Shown: positions 1 through 14,600, counted from the stretch's first letter. The stretch: DNA of 64,000 nucleotides from Nephromyces sp. MM_2019 (GCA_015657535.1 JADHZB010002074.1:31425-95424); one strand, 5' to 3'. Notes: generated by a model not told the origin, from the sequence alone. Numbers and translations are program-made.

Positions 1-22
1 CCCCCCCCCCACACACGCGCAG

Positions 23-3000
23 GATAAAACTGCTTTAGAGGGCTATAGAAAACGATACATGGACTTGAGGAAGAAGAAGGGAATCTCTCTCTTTCCTCGT
101 CATTTGTTTTTTGTTGCTGGATTTCAATTTCCTTTTCTTATTTGCTACTGGAAAACAATAAGGTAAGATGTGGTAGCTTGATGCGACACACACGGTTTAT
201 TTAAGGAGGAGCGAAGAAGCATCTGAGCCTGCTTTATTATGGCACTTCGGCATATATATTTCACAGAAAACCACCTAAATAGTCTGGATTCTCTGCTTCT
301 TCGTCAATTTCCTGCTTTTTGCTACTTTTTTATGTTTTAACTTGTTATAATTAGCTGGTTTTTTGACGGTAAATCTCCCTCTTCTTCGTGAATTTTGCTA
401 TTGAGATACGTTTAATCTCCTTCTTCGTTACATCTTCATCACTTTCGCTGGTTTTTTCTCACACTCCACGTATTTTTAAGTCTTCATCATCATGATTTTC
501 TTTGCTGTTTTCTTCAAGTTTTTGATATTTTTTTATGCTTTTTTTAGGAATCTTGCGAATCATCCGGGGGAATTCAAGGACTTTGCTCTCGGTTAGCTTT
601 CTTGGCCTCTTGTTTTTGTGTGTGTGCGTGTTTTAAAATAGAAAAAATGATGCAGAATCTTGTCTTTGAATTTTTTTTTTGCTAGTATCTGTTTTCTTTT
701 ATTTGTGCGTGCATTTAGAGGAGGTGTTTTCTCTGTGTATGTGTGCTTGTTTGACACATATTTATGCGTATATTTGGCTCTAATTTATTACTCCTCAACC
801 ATTTCTTTTGAGAAGACAAAAGTGCACTTGCATATGAACGTCTAGCGTCTCGTAGCGTATGAGAAAGAGCTCACAAGCTTCTGTTGTTTTATTGAGCCTT
901 CAAGTCATTATTTTTAAGAGTCTAAATCTACTACTGGAACTATAAGAATTTCCATGTGTTTTAACAAATCTTTTTTTTTTATGTGTGTGTGGCTTTTCTC
1001 TAAGAAATGAGGCTCTCTTTGCAGCTTCAGCTTGTTCGTATAATCGTAAGACAAAGTCTTAATGCCGTGTGCTCTGCTTTGTGCCGTGAAGGCTGCACTT
1101 GAAGAGCTGCTTCTCTAATTGCTTTATACTCTCCAGGCTGCACTTGAAGAGCTGCTTCTCCAACTGATTTATACTGTGAATTCTTGTGTGTTATTTCAGA
1201 ATCACCCTTCTGGCTGAATAGCCTATCACTTGCTGACCCCTACATGATTCTTCCTGTTTTAACATCGGCATTTTTGATGCTGAATTGGAAGGTACTGAAT
1301 TTGCTGAAGTTTGGACATTTTTTCTCTTATTTTTCTCATAATTTAGAGAAGAAGGAAGTTTTCATCGATTCGCTGCATAAACTTATTAGTATGTTTGAAT
1401 ATGTGCAAACACTTTTTTATTTTTGAAGATATGAGATGCTGGTATTCATGATTCCGTTCAAACCATGCCATTGAGAGAGAAAAAATGGCGTGTGCTGAGC
1501 CCTCTATGTGTGTGCCTTCGTTCCGAATCGCCTTGTACTACCGTTGTGTGTGTGTTGGTCCTCAATACTACACTGATTGGTTTTATAATGTTAATGTTAA
1601 CGTTTTGCTGCAAAAAAAGCTAAAAAAGGAAAAGCGTGTGCATAGCAAGTACGTAGGCTTGAAGGAGGAGCTTCTTCTTCACTAGTATACTTCTGGGCTG
1701 AATTAATTCACTACGCTTTCTTTAGAATAAAAAAGAGTATGTCTTCGAGTACATGTACGCTACTATAGGGGTGCTAATACGTTGGTAATTTCATCATTTG
1801 GGGGGTAAGAAGAGGTAATTTGGCGGGAAAAAGCCATAAATTTCATCATTGTCATCTCTATATTAAGGGGATTCCATCTCTTGCTCTCTCTCTTATGTTT
1901 ATACTTTTTTTTGCACACACACACACTCTTTTTAAGAGTGTTTTCTTAATTTCCTTCTATTATACCTCTTTATAGTGATTTACTTAATTAAATCTTCTTT
2001 TCTTCTCTTTGGTGACTGCGCATTGTCTTGAAGCTCTTTCCTTTCGCTGCACATCTGCTAAACTTACTCGTTCTTCCTCATCTGCTTCATCTCTTTCTAT
2101 CCTGCAGTTAAGCCAGAGCACAGAGCAGTCGTTGAAGAAACTAGGAATGACTGCGATTTCTCAGAAGGAGCAGAAGAATATTAAAGATCGATCTTTGTTG
2201 CCTTTCGATACTAAATGGCTTAGCTTGCTTTCCTGCTTCATAGTTATACCCTTAACTTCTTCGGTGCCATCGGTATGTATAGCGTGTGCATTCATGGGGG
2301 GGAATACGTATTTACTATTTAGCCATTATGGGTTGGTGTATGTGTGCGGGTTATCCTTTTATTTCATTATGAAATATAGTTAGATAGTGCAGATTTGGGT
2401 GATTTTCATTGCGATGCACTGGTATTTAAAATGTATTCGGAGAAGAGCATGTTTCAGGGGGAAGTTTGCAATGTTTTTGGCGATTATACGGTGATTCGCC
2501 CATGGGAAACTTCAATAGCAACTCCAAAAAAGCATCAAACAACTTCAAAAATAACATCGAAAGAGCATCAAAAAATCATCAAAAAAGCTTCAAAAAAAAC
2601 ATCACGCACGAATACTTGCTTTTCGTATGGAGCTTCTTACACACACCAAAGATTGTGTAGCTTTTTGTTCCCTTCAAATTTGCGTGATGGACTAGTGCTC
2701 TTCCACTGTTTAACATATGCGCGAATACACACACTAATATTAGCTTTCTCGTATCTTTAGGAGTCATTATAGCTTCAACTTGCTCGTTAGCGAGCTGGCA
2801 AAAACTATAGCAAGCTATTGTAAGGATTACACTTAAAATTGTAAACTTTAACATACCCACAGACATTGTATCTCTTTTATTCTGAGGAATGTGTGCATAA
2901 TTAAGCCCTGTCGATACGGTTGACCGTTTTTATTACATTTTTAGACGCTCAAATATAGCAGATAAACACACACACACACGCGACTTAGGCAACATTCTTT

Positions 3001-5702
3001 CTCCATGAATGAATATGGTACGTTTGCGTGTACAGTATGTATGATCACGCATGCCTGTCGCGCTTGCTGCAGATATGCGTTAGCGCGTCTGCCTCCCTAT
3101 GTGTGTGTATGTGCGTATTTTCTTACACGGTATAAAAATTTGACGTTCTTAACCCCTGATTTTGCAAATATTCTATTATTTCACTAGCTAGTATAGAATG
3201 CTTTCGTTCTTCTGTGTGTGTGCAAATTTCTGCTCCAATACTGCGTATTACAATCTACGCATTCTGTTTCATCTTTTCGATTTGCATTTTTACGCATATT
3301 TTATGGCATCCAGTTTAGCTATTTTTCGTGAAAAACTCAGGGATAGTTGTATCTTCATTGCGTGTGTGCTTAGTGTGTGTGGTCACTCACTGGAAGGACA
3401 CTTTCTCGCTCTTTTACTTTTTTAGAAATTTTTTTCTTCGCCTCTCGTTGATATCTTTGCTTTCAGTTTAAACTCTGTTTTTACTAGCATTCTGATGAGC
3501 TTATAAGTTTAATGTTCCTTGCAAGAGGGTTTATATAGAAGAAGAACTCGTATTATCCCTCTTTACTGCTTGTTTAGGGCCTCTTCTTCTACATTCTGCT
3601 GAATGTGATGTTTCAAAGCTGCCTCTCTATCGTATGCAGAATTTCTGCCGTGGAGCGATTCTTTGGTAATTTGCAATAATTACATCTTCAAAACGCTAGA
3701 AGATGCGTGAATTTTTCAAGATTTTGCTTGCGAAAATCTTGAAAATATATATTTGGACCAGAAGAAAAGTTTTTTTTTGCTCATTTTCGTGTGTGAAGAA
3801 TCTGTTTTGAAGGTTACTTTTTAAGTTTTAGAAGGATGTTACATTCATATTTGCACATATGGGTGTGTGTAGTCCTCTAGCTTTAAGGTTGCTGCAATGC
3901 CTTTGTAATTATTATCCTCTTTTATACATCGGTAGGCATGCTTGCGCTAATTTTCGTACGCCGCAAATGTAGTTTGTATTTGTGTTTGTGTGTGTTCTTC
4001 AAGTTTCGTTGTTATCCTCATGTATTTGACGATGCTCTTCTAGATATGCTTAAGCCTCTTCTTCTCCCCCAGGGCTACCGCTTTCGAGCAGCAAGCCAGT
4101 CTATATTTTGAGCCATACACGCCCAGAAAGTGAATCCTCTGAGGTTCCACACACTACGCTTCGAGGAATTTTTCCTTTTAAATATGTTGGAAACCTCCTG
4201 CCCACCATGGCTCCCACAGCAAGGCTTGATAGACTCTCTCCTATTTCTACAGTAGAGGACAGAAGAGGTGCAATCGAGGTAGGCCCGTTATCTTACTAAA
4301 TATGCATTTTTATCAGGAAATTTAAAGGCTATATATAGCTTTCTATGGATAAAAAGACTTTTTTTTTTTGAGGATTATCTATGCTTGAATGAAAGACTGT
4401 GTTGATGCATAGGAAGTGGGTGATCTGAGTAAAAAAATGAAGGTTTTTATATTTTTCCCAATGCTTGAGCACGAAGCTATCTACATATTTTACTCATAAA
4501 CACCTATAGCAAGGCTCTCCTCCGTCATTGGATTATTTTGATAAAATCGCTGTAAAATTTCGAGTCGTGAATTTGTAGTTGTATAATGGCGTTAGAGCTA
4601 GTAAGGGAATATTTAAAAGCAAAGTCGAGGCTACCAGAAGGTAGCATATAAAGCTTAGCATGATGGGAAACTATCCGAAACTAGCATCTAAACAAGGCTA
4701 GTATATATAGCTTAACATTATGGGAAATGCTGTGATTCTCGACTCTAGCTTTTAACTAGTATGATGAAAAATCTGTTTATAAAAGAGCATACACCGTATA
4801 CTGTGTTTTTTTAAAAGGTATTTTCTTTCTCAGCTCTCTAAACGGGTGCAGATTTAATTGGGCAAAAATCATAAACTTTTTATTTATATGTTTTTAATCT
4901 TCATTTGTACTTATACTTTGCTTTTTTTTTTATGTTTCAATACCATTTTTGAATTATTTACGAATCTGTAATAGTGTTCATTTTTTCCTTCTGGTTTCAA
5001 GTTTGGAAGGACATTATTTTATCCTTTAGATTGTGTGTTCCGCATCTTCAAAGTTTCCGTACTTTTTGAAGATTCAAACATACTACGCAGGAAGCAGTGA
5101 AAGACTTGGTTTTTCTTGCGTTTCAATTTTTTGTTCTCCTCTTTATCCACTTGATTTTGCTATGTGTGCAAGCTGTGTATCTTTTTAATCTCTCAGATCA
5201 GCGAACAGGACGTTATTTACATTAAAGTAATGCAATAAAATGAATCCATGTTTGTGCAAAGGAGTTTATTACTCTTTGCAATATATAAGTCTACCAAATT
5301 TTACCTATCCGCGTGGGCTTCCTAGTCTTCATCCTCAAGTACAATAAAAAGGCTGTTATGATGCCCTGCGGTCATAATTTTGTATGTCTCTGCTCGAATT
5401 TTGCTGTATACCCTTAGCGCAGCAGAAAAAAGTCTAGTCAGAAACTTCCACACCTCGTTTCTTACATTTAGGATATTAGCATGCGGCATACACCGTTGCT
5501 TCAGCGACTCCTAAAGATTTTCAAAAAGTCACCCAAGGAACTTAAGCATGAAGATGCAAAGGTTGCAAAAGCAGTTTCTTCGCTTTCAAATGCTCTGTCA
5601 TCTATGTCAACTGCTAGCGTTTCAAAGGTTGATAAAGGAGTATCGGAGATATCTTTCAAGCTAAAAAGGAGGGTTCATAGGGGTTATACAGAAAATTTTT
5701 AG
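23..5702 (+). CDS. OXA1: Oxa1/YidC/Alb3-family membrane protein insertase, 5' end beyond the window
   Basis: Members of this family insert proteins into the mitochondrial inner membrane or an equivalent plastid membrane. Exons by phase matching: 23-162, 548-591, 1200-1291, 2108-2307, 3640-3665, 4073-4278, 5472-5702. They give 312 residues with no internal stop. Family landmarks appear in order: a Lys-rich stretch followed by Gly-Ile and QFPFLICYWKTI (the Gln-x-Pro helix), then FWLNSLSLADPYMILPVL, which matches the Trp-x-x-x-Leu...Asp-Pro-x-x-Ile-Leu-Pro core, then VIPLTSSVPS and an Asn-...-Ser-x-Val-Glu segment matching the last helix. The C-terminal about 145 residues are a basic, Ser-rich tail that I cannot align. 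The protein start lies upstream; the first exon opens at an acceptor at 21-22. Introns run from 385 to 1332 bases and are T-rich. Oxa1 and Cox18 cannot be told apart here. The last two exons are less certain than the core. Confidence 0.88.
1091..1175. repeat. Tandem duplication, 40-base copies at 45-base spacing
   Basis: Positions 1091-1130 and 1136-1175 differ at only about three bases. The repeat lies in intron 2 of the insertase gene, just before its exon at 1200. Confidence 0.85.
4641..4728. repeat. Diverged direct repeat of about 31 bases
   Basis: 4641-4671 and 4698-4728 share a core of AGCTTA.CAT.ATGGGAAA. The repeat lies in the last intron of the insertase gene. Confidence 0.55.
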
Positions 5703-8700
5703 GGCATTTTCAAGTATGCAGAAGTATTTACCTCGTAAGTTTTGGATTATTGAGGTACAGCATTGCTGATGCTGTCTTGATTGATATGTATATAGGGAGC
5801 TTTTCGCTTATTTCAAGTTAAGGCGTTATTGCTTTACCAGTAATTATACATATGAAGATATGCGAGAACGTATTCACTATACTCACTTATTAACCTAGTG
5901 AATTCAGAGCGAAGTATATGCTTTTTTTTAAAAGTATACAAGGAAATGAAATGCATGAAAGAGCCGCCAAAAAAGAAAAGGGTGATGACACACAGTAGAA
6001 AAACAAAACTGCAAATGCAGCACAGGAGGATCAGCTCTTGTGTAGCATGGATACCAGAAGAATAAGCGAATGTTATAAAAATTTCCGATAAATACTTGCG
6101 GCAGGAGCATTCATAAGGCGCCAGCATACAGTAGTTTTATTCTTTAGCTTATTTTGACTTGATTCGATTGTTTTGAAATTTCGCACGCATGGTTATCGAG
6201 AGCTCCACCTTGCGAATATTGTAGAAAATTTCAACCAACAAATGCCCCATCCATATTAATAATATTTTTTCCGTGGAAATTGGCCTGCATACTCGGTATA
6301 GCGTATATTGGAAAGCTACATTTTACAGTTCTTTTGGAGCTTTTTGCAGGAGCATTATTTCCTTTATTATTTTGTGGAACAACTTTTTTTTTCAAAGAAA
6401 ATAGTTGAACAGTATCAAAATATAGCTATTTCACGATATGATAAAGGGATATATTGTTTGCTTAAATGGTACGTAAGCTGCTCAAAATATGTGTTACAAG
6501 ACTTGAAGCTGAAGTGGCCTGTTATGAATCCGTAAAATAAAGTGGCCTGATGCTTGCTTCACAATTTTTGAAGTGATGAGGACAGCTCAACAAGTTTTAT
6601 AACACTTAATCTCATATCTCTACTGTTTCTTGTATGCTATTTATGCTGCATGGCTACTGGTATATTTTTTCTAGTATAGGTACTCGTGTCGCATGTTACA
6701 GGGGATTTACTGGATTAGTGAGCTTTATCCCTCTCACTTAGTATTCACCGTGTTTACGCCTGCTCCGTGCGTACTCCCAAGCTTTAAGTTGAGTCGCAAA
6801 CAATGCACATCATTGGTTGCTAGCTTGCCCATAAAATGGTCACTGTTTCCCTGAAAAGTAATATCACTCTGCATATTCTAGTAGTTTGTAATTATTTTCC
6901 AAGTCTCCATGATAGAAAAAAGAGTGATCTGCTTCTCCCTGTTTAAGCATAAGAATGGTGCTTGTTGGTACATCCCTGCTTGCGTTATTCTTTTGAAGAA
7001 AAACTACATGCATGCCCTTCGAATATGTCGTTTAACAAGTATGCACAGATTAAGGATTATGAGTACGTAAATTAATTTATCATAACCATACTCCACTCTG
7101 AATATGCTAGTTTTCAGTTAGACCCTAAATAATACATCATCCACGTGCACGCCATGGTTATAAATTTGCCTACTGTACCATGCCGCGGTATTTCGATGGT
7201 AGTACGTGAACTTGACGTATAAAGCCTTACCGGCTTCATGGACTTACGACGAGGATTTCGTTTTGTTCAATAGTGTGATGATTAATTCATGACCAGATAT
7301 TAGGACTATGCTTAGAAAATACATCACGCACACCAGCTATAAGAATTTTCTGCAGGCCTTACATGATTCTGTCAGGGCATATTCATAGGAAATATAGCTT
7401 CTTTCCTCCCGGATGCTATGCATGTAATAGAAACATTGAGGCCTATTCCTTGCAACATAGTAAGCCGTCAACCTTTCGGTCATGCAACACACTGAGTTAC
7501 TTTTAACGAATATTACTAAAGCAGAATTTGGCAAGAAAAAAAATGCGTGTACTTGATTGGACTATCGGAAAATGAGAAGGACAATAGCCCTTTCAAGAAG
7601 AAATAAACGCTAGCTGCCTTCGGCGTGCAGTTTCGGTGCCACCTTTTTATGCGTGAGGAATGATTCAACAATCAAGTTTATAGATGCACGAGGCCATTTT
7701 TCTGGCATTTCAAGTCGACGCTAAAATTGTATAATTCACTCATACCCCCTTCTTGGTTCGATGATAGCCGCCTACGTGACTTGCCTCTAGAAAAATCTCT
7801 GCTACATGATCGAGCATATCTCACGGACACTTAAAAATTGTGAAGTGATAAGCTTAGGCCATACACTGGTTTTTCAAGAAGTGTCCATGTTCTAATATGC
7901 TTTTGATGACTGTAGGCTATTTTACACTTTGTAATTGTCCGAAGCGATAAGAATTGTGAACCTTCAATTTGCCCACACTAACTCTAAACCAAATTATGTA
8001 GCAGAGCATATTAGAGATTTTAAGTTGGGTAGCTACCTTGGACTGGGAAAGTTGGCCACTGCTAATATTGCAGGGCCCATTGAACCGAGAACTGCCATTA
8101 GAAATATATGTGGCAATTCAAAATATTACTAGAATTGCCCAAAAACGACACTTAGGAATATATTTTATCTCAACAATTACCCATGAAAAGGATATTGACT
8201 TTGCGGGTTTGATCCTTTTCAGTACAAAGATTGAGAACTTGCACTATTGTTAAACTGTTACAGTAACTTTTCATGAAGCCAAAACCATGATAAATATATT
8301 GGTGCTAATAAAACTAACCGGTATTGCCAGCGTCATTTAAGGTACCAGCGGGCCGTAGTTGACGCTTGCTCGCTATATTCATCGCTGAAATCTTTTTAGC
8401 GCCCAGCTTCGCTATAATGGTACCTGCTGGATATTCCAAATATCGATGAAATTTTGAAGCCAGCACACAAGCTAGCCTTGGTAGTTGTGTATGGTTTCTG
8501 CGAAGTCTAGCCTCTCATCTAAATATGATACTTTTAGCTATGCTTTTCTACTAGGAAATATACGTTAATTTTTACTCATTTACTACAGCGCGCATGAGTA
8601 TGCAATATATTTACAAGGCAGAATTATAGAATACGTCTCGGTAACTCTATGCCCCAGGTAAGGTACTTACTATGAAAGATCCCAAAAAAGGCGGTAAGGG

Positions 8701-10900
8701 CTGTATAGTAAGTGTTAGCAATAGGATAATCCGCTATTCGGCACTGAAGCCGATAACTTTACCCTCTAACAATCACTCTAGTGCTGCTACGTTAAGATTA
8801 TTCCGAAATTGATATGCTTAAGTGTACTGGCTTTAGGAGGAAGAGGCGGAACCGCTTCACTAGAGCTAGCCAAGCAAAGGAAATTCGGTGCTGCTAATCG
8901 CTTAGCAGGCATCACTTTGCTGGCCAATGTATAAAGGTGTCTAAAGAAGCTCTATGATTGCCGCCAACAGCTTGCCCAATCTGGAACTATCCCATCCTAC
9001 TGCTATGATGAGGGCGTCGCGAGATGCTTTGCGGCTCTAGTCCCCGAACCTCCCTCGTGCCATCCTATTTAGAAGTCCGGTACTACCGCCAACCCCGTGA
9101 GATGCTTTACCTCAGTACTTACTTGCTTACGCTGATGCCGCTGGTTTGAGGAATGCTTTTCGACCACTTAAACACTTGAATATATTATACCGTATTATAC
9201 GCTGCCAAGTTCATGGTACACCAGCAGTTTCAGGGCTGCTTCCCTATTGTAAGAATTACCTAGAGTGCACGGAATGGTTAACCCACTCGCCTCCAGCAGC
9301 TGCTACATGGCTACCCGGCGCGCCCTTTCGTTTGAGTCGCACATCCTTGCCTTACGTTATACACCACAAGAGGTTAATCCACTTTACATCTGAGATATTC
9401 CGTCTTGCTGCATACATTGCCTACCGTACCTTAATCATAGCATCCACAGCACTAGCAGGCACCTGAGGATACATCCGCACTGCTACCTTCCCTTGCTCTG
9501 CAATGAGGAAGATATGCATATGCTACCCGAGTTCTTAATGCTCAAGTGAGTCGATGTGGCTGAAATGAAAAAAATTACTATTCCTTTCTATATAATGGGG
9601 TGCTGCTGTTTGTAATGTTTAGCGACCCCTGTGATGCAGGCCCTGAACTATCATCTTTTGGGCTTCTTTAGTTGGCTTACTCTACCTCGCTTTCATAAAA
9701 TAATGCTAGGAAGGTTCTATGTATTACATTAGAATTAAGGACTTACATAGTATACGTAAGCGCTTAAAATGAAATGGAGCTACTCTAGGTAATATTTGAG
9801 AAAGGAGTACTTATCGCTATCCTGCTACTTTGAAAAATAAGGGGTCGATATACTCGAACCATGCTTTTGTGATATACGCCTCTTATTCCAACAGTTTTCT
9901 GTTAGATTCGTTCGATTCATTGGTTCGGCAATGCGTCTTAATAAAAGCCTTCCAAAACCCTGACTTTCTCCCGGTTAAACTCGAAAAGAGAAAAAGGACT
10001 AGATGATCGTCGCAGGAAATAACGCATCAGACCATTAGCAGAAACTTGCGTAAAAGACGATTTCCCTTCATCCCATGAGAATGTTAGTCGATTGCTATTA
10101 GTAACATTTGCTTTCTTGCGAAGATGTTCTTCGAAATTATTTGTAACGATTCAAGCGCTTCATGCTTATTGAAGTGTGCCCTGCTTTAAGTCTGCGTGAG
10201 AGCCTTCCCGCGGGCATCCAAGCACCCACGTGACCTCCATTGTGAAGATTTCAATTTCCGTTATGCAGTTCATGAAGATGCTATTTCTAAATTGGCTCTA
10301 TGCTAGACGCTAAAGCTAGCTCTCTAGCGAGCACATATTCTATTCATAGCGACCCTACTTAAAGTGTGTCCTTGAAAATTTTCATTCAAACTGGAGCTCA
10401 GCACAAGTTCCATCGCAGGCATATAATTATATTGTAAGAAATAATAGCTTCTGATACTCGTTTATGCTTGCGCAGTTCCAAATAAGTGCCAATTACCAAG
10501 ATGCATGCGAATACACAATAAAAAGCTACAAAGTATGAAATTTAGATCCTAATAGTATGTACTCTAGCTGCGTGAACTTAAATGCTGAATCGCTCCGTTT
10601 TAACTTTTGATTGAACAAATTTTTTATATCATTTCCATAGAATACAGGAAATACTAAACAAATTTCACGAAATTTCGAGAAGATACATTCAACTACTACA
10701 CTTTAACTATCTGCTGCCGTGAATATCATATTATAGCACGCAGAACATGGAGCTATGCCAAGCTAGAAAAAGCAAAGGCATTACTCTTGTCATGCTGCTG
10801 GGATTCTTTTATTAGTTTTTGTGCAATGCAACGCATAGTTGAGTGCTCACAGCTGCCAATCGAAAGTATGCAGGCTTCCCCAAGCTATTAATTTGATCCT
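5703..10900. other. No confident gene; balanced-composition DNA
   Basis: Short ORFs occur (5834-6127 -, 6308-6535 +, 7337-7534 -, 7935-8253 +, 9146-9466 +), but none has a recognisable domain or a convincing splice chain. About 8.8-9.5 kb is more GC-rich than its surroundings. Other genes in this window are hidden in exons of 11-120 bases, so this stretch may not be empty. Confidence 0.4.
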
Positions 10901-11058
10901 GAGTGAACTAAAATTAAAAATCAAAAATTAAAACTACGTTGTGCCTTCATGCACGGGTAGGAGAGGAATTAGCAGAAAAGCCAACTTGCCAATATGCAAG
11001 AATTTTGCATTAAAAAAATTCACGGGCAGCAGCAGCACTTACAGCTCCGAGTGTTCAG

Positions 11059-11504
11059 CAATTACACCTGATTCGAATAGTTGTTTTTTTAAGCTTTTTC
11101 CACATAACTCGACGGCAGCGTTTTTTCGATCTTTCGTGTGGGAGTATCCTCAATGAAAAAATAGCTTCATATATATAACCATGACTAATCATAATCCGGC
11201 GAAATTTTTCAGCGATTTCCAGTAAAAATCAGGTAGATTGTGCAAAGGGAGCAACTTACGAAACTGGAAAATATCTTTTGCCATTTAATGGGGCTACATG
11301 GCTAAACAAATGGATGCATGCAGTTGACTTCCGAAGCTGCTCTCTTTTGATGGAATCGATACAGTTATTGTGCCCCTTTTTTTTCAGAAGGAAAGAAGTA
11401 ACGAAGCTTCTATTAATGGAAGGAAAAAGGACATGGCTGCAGCAGTGGGATTGCCACAATTATACCTGCTCAATGTATACGTAGTTAACCGTAATTCTTA
11501 CTGA
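11059..11504 (+). CDS. Unrecognised small-exon gene, 3' part
   Basis: The best-supported piece is the terminal exon 11388-11504, which follows a very strong pyrimidine tract plus CAG. It encodes 38 residues beginning KERSNEASINGRKKD and stops at TGA 11502-11504. A short exon near 11211-11230 (after TTTTTCAG, before GTAGAT) joins it in phase, and weaker exons near 11059-11140 could precede that. An unspliced ORF at 10941-11156 competes for the same DNA. I recognise no domain. The gene ends about 137 bases before the start codon of the secreted-protein gene at 11641, on the same strand. I trust the last exon and not the start. Confidence 0.38.
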
Positions 11505-11640
11505 TGAGGAATACCTCAAATTTGCTTTGGATTAGCTAAGGGCTATTCATCAAGTCAGAAAAAAATTCATTAGAAAAGCGATGGTGCAAAAAAATTCCAC
11601 ATCTTCGGTGGGACTTAGTCAACCGCATGTAGATATAAGG

Positions 11641-14600
11641 ATGATAAAATTTAAGCTTGTTGCTGGACTTGTTATTCTTGCTGTGATACAGCCGTTTGCG
11701 CAAGCAGGTAGGATTGGGGCTATTTAGTGGGATGTAGATACTAATGGGCAATAAAAAAGATGGCATCTTTGTATGTATTACTTTTTTGCTGCCAAGGAAC
11801 CAATTTCATCAGATAGAGTAAAATCAGTATGTCCTGCTGTTGCCCATTATTAAAAGTAAAGCGTTAAACCATTCAGAGCAAGCTGAACGAAGCTATTGGT
11901 TTCCAGTTTTAATATAAGAAAACTCCCTCTGCTAACTATTAGGAGAAAAAAATGCTTTTAATATTTTGACGCCCAACTTCATTTCATCTGGCCCTGCTGT
12001 GGAATAAAAAGAATCCCACTTGCTATATTTCGTGACAATCGTTGCAGACATTTCATCAATTGTTACTGAAAGCACTTTGACACCAGTATTGAGTTCATTG
12101 GGCCTTAAAAATTCGGTCCATTCTGAGGGTTACAGAGTACTATGATTATGAAAGGATAGATGCATAAACTAAAAGTATCCAGTAGCGGCATGAGCGTATT
12201 AATGGCCGATTGAAATGAATTCATAAAAAGTCTCTAGCTAAGCATAGGATATATTTGTTTTGTACAATTTCTTTGTATGACTTGCTTTCTTTAGAGCTGT
12301 GACTCACATCCAAAATACCCCCTTGCTCCGAAATAAATAAAACCAAAAACACTTTAAATCCAGCAATTAATACGAAAATTTTATAGAGCTAGTAGCTAAA
12401 ATAGTTACTGGTAATGGCAAAAACTAAGAAAATCTGCAAATATCGTAAAATATCTCGTCTTTCCCTTTATTTGCAGTACAATCAAGCCATGGGGAAGAAG
12501 TACCACGAAAAAATTCGTCCACAATTCTTCTGGATAACGGTGAATTGTATCGCCACAAAGATTTTTACGGGGCTGCAGAGCAGCTGAAACAACACACGCC
12601 AGACCCCGAAGTACTAGACTTTCTTCAAGATACTGAAGAAACACAGGAAGTTGATCCAAGAAAAGGTTAGTAGCCAAAATTTTTGGCTCACCTGCCGAAC
12701 AGCAGATATGTTACCTCCGTCACGAGTAGGATTCATTAAAATGTATAAGATTTTACCGCGAAGCAAATTTAACCGCCTTAGTTTATAAATGTTTCCCTGC
12801 AGTATTCAGCTCCCTTATTAGTTCACTTCCATCACGATGATGTTTCAGTGTATAATAAACTAAGCTGGTAGCGTGCCATCAAAGAAAACAAATTTCAGCA
12901 TCGGACAATTATTTTCAACCCGCAGCCAGACATGAAACATAAGCGTTTGATTACGCTAGGGCTAAACCTACTGCATTCAAACCAGTAGAAAGTATGTAAA
13001 ATGACAAGATAAATTACTGTCCTTGCAAGTCATAAACGGTAGAAATATTTCTACTGGTATTGAATGGATTTTACCTCGGACATGCAGGTCACCCGCTTCT
13101 CACTTGAAACACAAAAAGATATTGGTTAGCTAAGTTAGCTCTTTAACTTTGGCATAATAACAAGACTTGCTTCCACTCATGGCAATTCTCATTGATAAAA
13201 ATATGAACTTATTATGCGCGACAATGCATCTTTACAAGCGACAAGAATAACCTACCCATATTACAATAAGCCATCTTCCCCCAAACATTGTTTCTTAAAC
13301 TTGTCTATTGTATCGTTTAGAAGATCGGGATGAAGAAAGACTTCCAGCTCACCACTCCAGCATACGAAGTATAGAAAAACTTGGTCAAAGCGATGCAGAG
13401 GCTGAGGAAGCGCAAAAAGCAAGTGTCATAACTGAAGAAAAAAACCAGGAAAAGCGTGGATACACTGAGAAAGCACTTGAAAAACTAAAGGAAGTAAGAC
13501 TGGTCCAGGCTCAGGCCGATAAAGATATCGAAGAAGTTGCAGAAGCAAGAAGAATGATTGCAAATGGTACTGAAATTCGCAAACTCATTAAACAATACAA
13601 AGAAATAAATAAATCTAATAAAGAAATACCTGAAAAGGATCGACAAACAGTATCATCTACCACAAAAGATGCTTCATCAACAAGTAGTTCAGAACCTCAG
13701 CAGGGAAATACAAGCGTTCCGTCCGAAAGTCACCCAGAACATGAAGATCAAAATAAAGGAATTAACAGAAAGGAGAGCTCCAGGAGCATCGCTTATTCTA
13801 CGGTTGAACTTAAACATAAGCAAGAAGACGGTGTTACTGCGCAAGGTAACAAACAGCCTGATGAAAACTACGTAGATACTGAGAAAGTCCTGGAGTCTAT
13901 AAACGCTGGCCCCCCACTTCAAGAGGATGAAGCTACCGATGGAGGGGATGACAGTTACGATAGTTACAGCGAAGAGCTCTATGACACATATTTCCGCAAT
14001 GGTCCGAACATAGATCCGAGGGAGGTGGAGGGCGATAGCGATTTTAACCAGGAAGAGGGAAAAATAAATGACCAGGGACTACCAGTTACCAGGGAGTACA
14101 AAAATGATTTACCAGAAGCGCAAACAGACGTCACTTTAGGAGCGCCTCAATATGAAATTGAGCATCCTCAAAGTTTCAGTAGGATTCACCCGGTGTACGC
14201 TAAAGGAGATATGACTCCGAGTGGTAAGCTTAGCCGTCACCCCTATCATTTTCATGTGCAAAAGCAAAGAATTGATAGCAAGATGAAATTGGCACGTTTC
14301 GAGATCTGACTTTGCAAAGTAGTCGCCTCAAGTCGATAAGGCTGGCAATTTATTAATTTATCCGAATTTTAAGATAAAAAAACAAGAGCAAAGGAGGCAT
14401 AAAAAAAAAGGGATTTTATCAAATGCCCGGTGGTAGAACCGTTTCACTCAGCAATCGATGAGAGTGTTCGTAACCATGACGCGATATCCGTTCACTATAT
14501 CGTACCCACAGAAGTAAAAGAAAAGTTTGTTACGCATAAAATATAACTGCTCTATACCTTGTGACCGGCAATAATTACTATTTAGCGGGCAGACATGAGT

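Larger units (their letters stand above)
163..5471 (+). other. Long T/TG-rich introns of the insertase gene
   Basis: The six introns (163-547, 592-1199, 1292-2107, 2308-3639, 3666-4072, 4279-5471) are T-rich on the coding strand with many short TG runs. The small ORFs inside them (for example 660-845, 1485-1685, 3005-3425) are low-complexity and fit no splice phase, so I treat them as intronic. Confidence 0.6.

Noticed and set aside
5834..6127. Hydrophobic minus-strand ORF and, opposite it, a PKKKRV nuclear-signal lookalike
   Set aside because: Neither strand has a supported start or splice join, and the Lys-rich peptide comes from an A-rich tract.
9146..9466. 106-codon + strand ORF in the GC-richer patch
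   Set aside because: No good start context, no recognised domain and no splice partner; the higher GC makes chance ORFs longer here.
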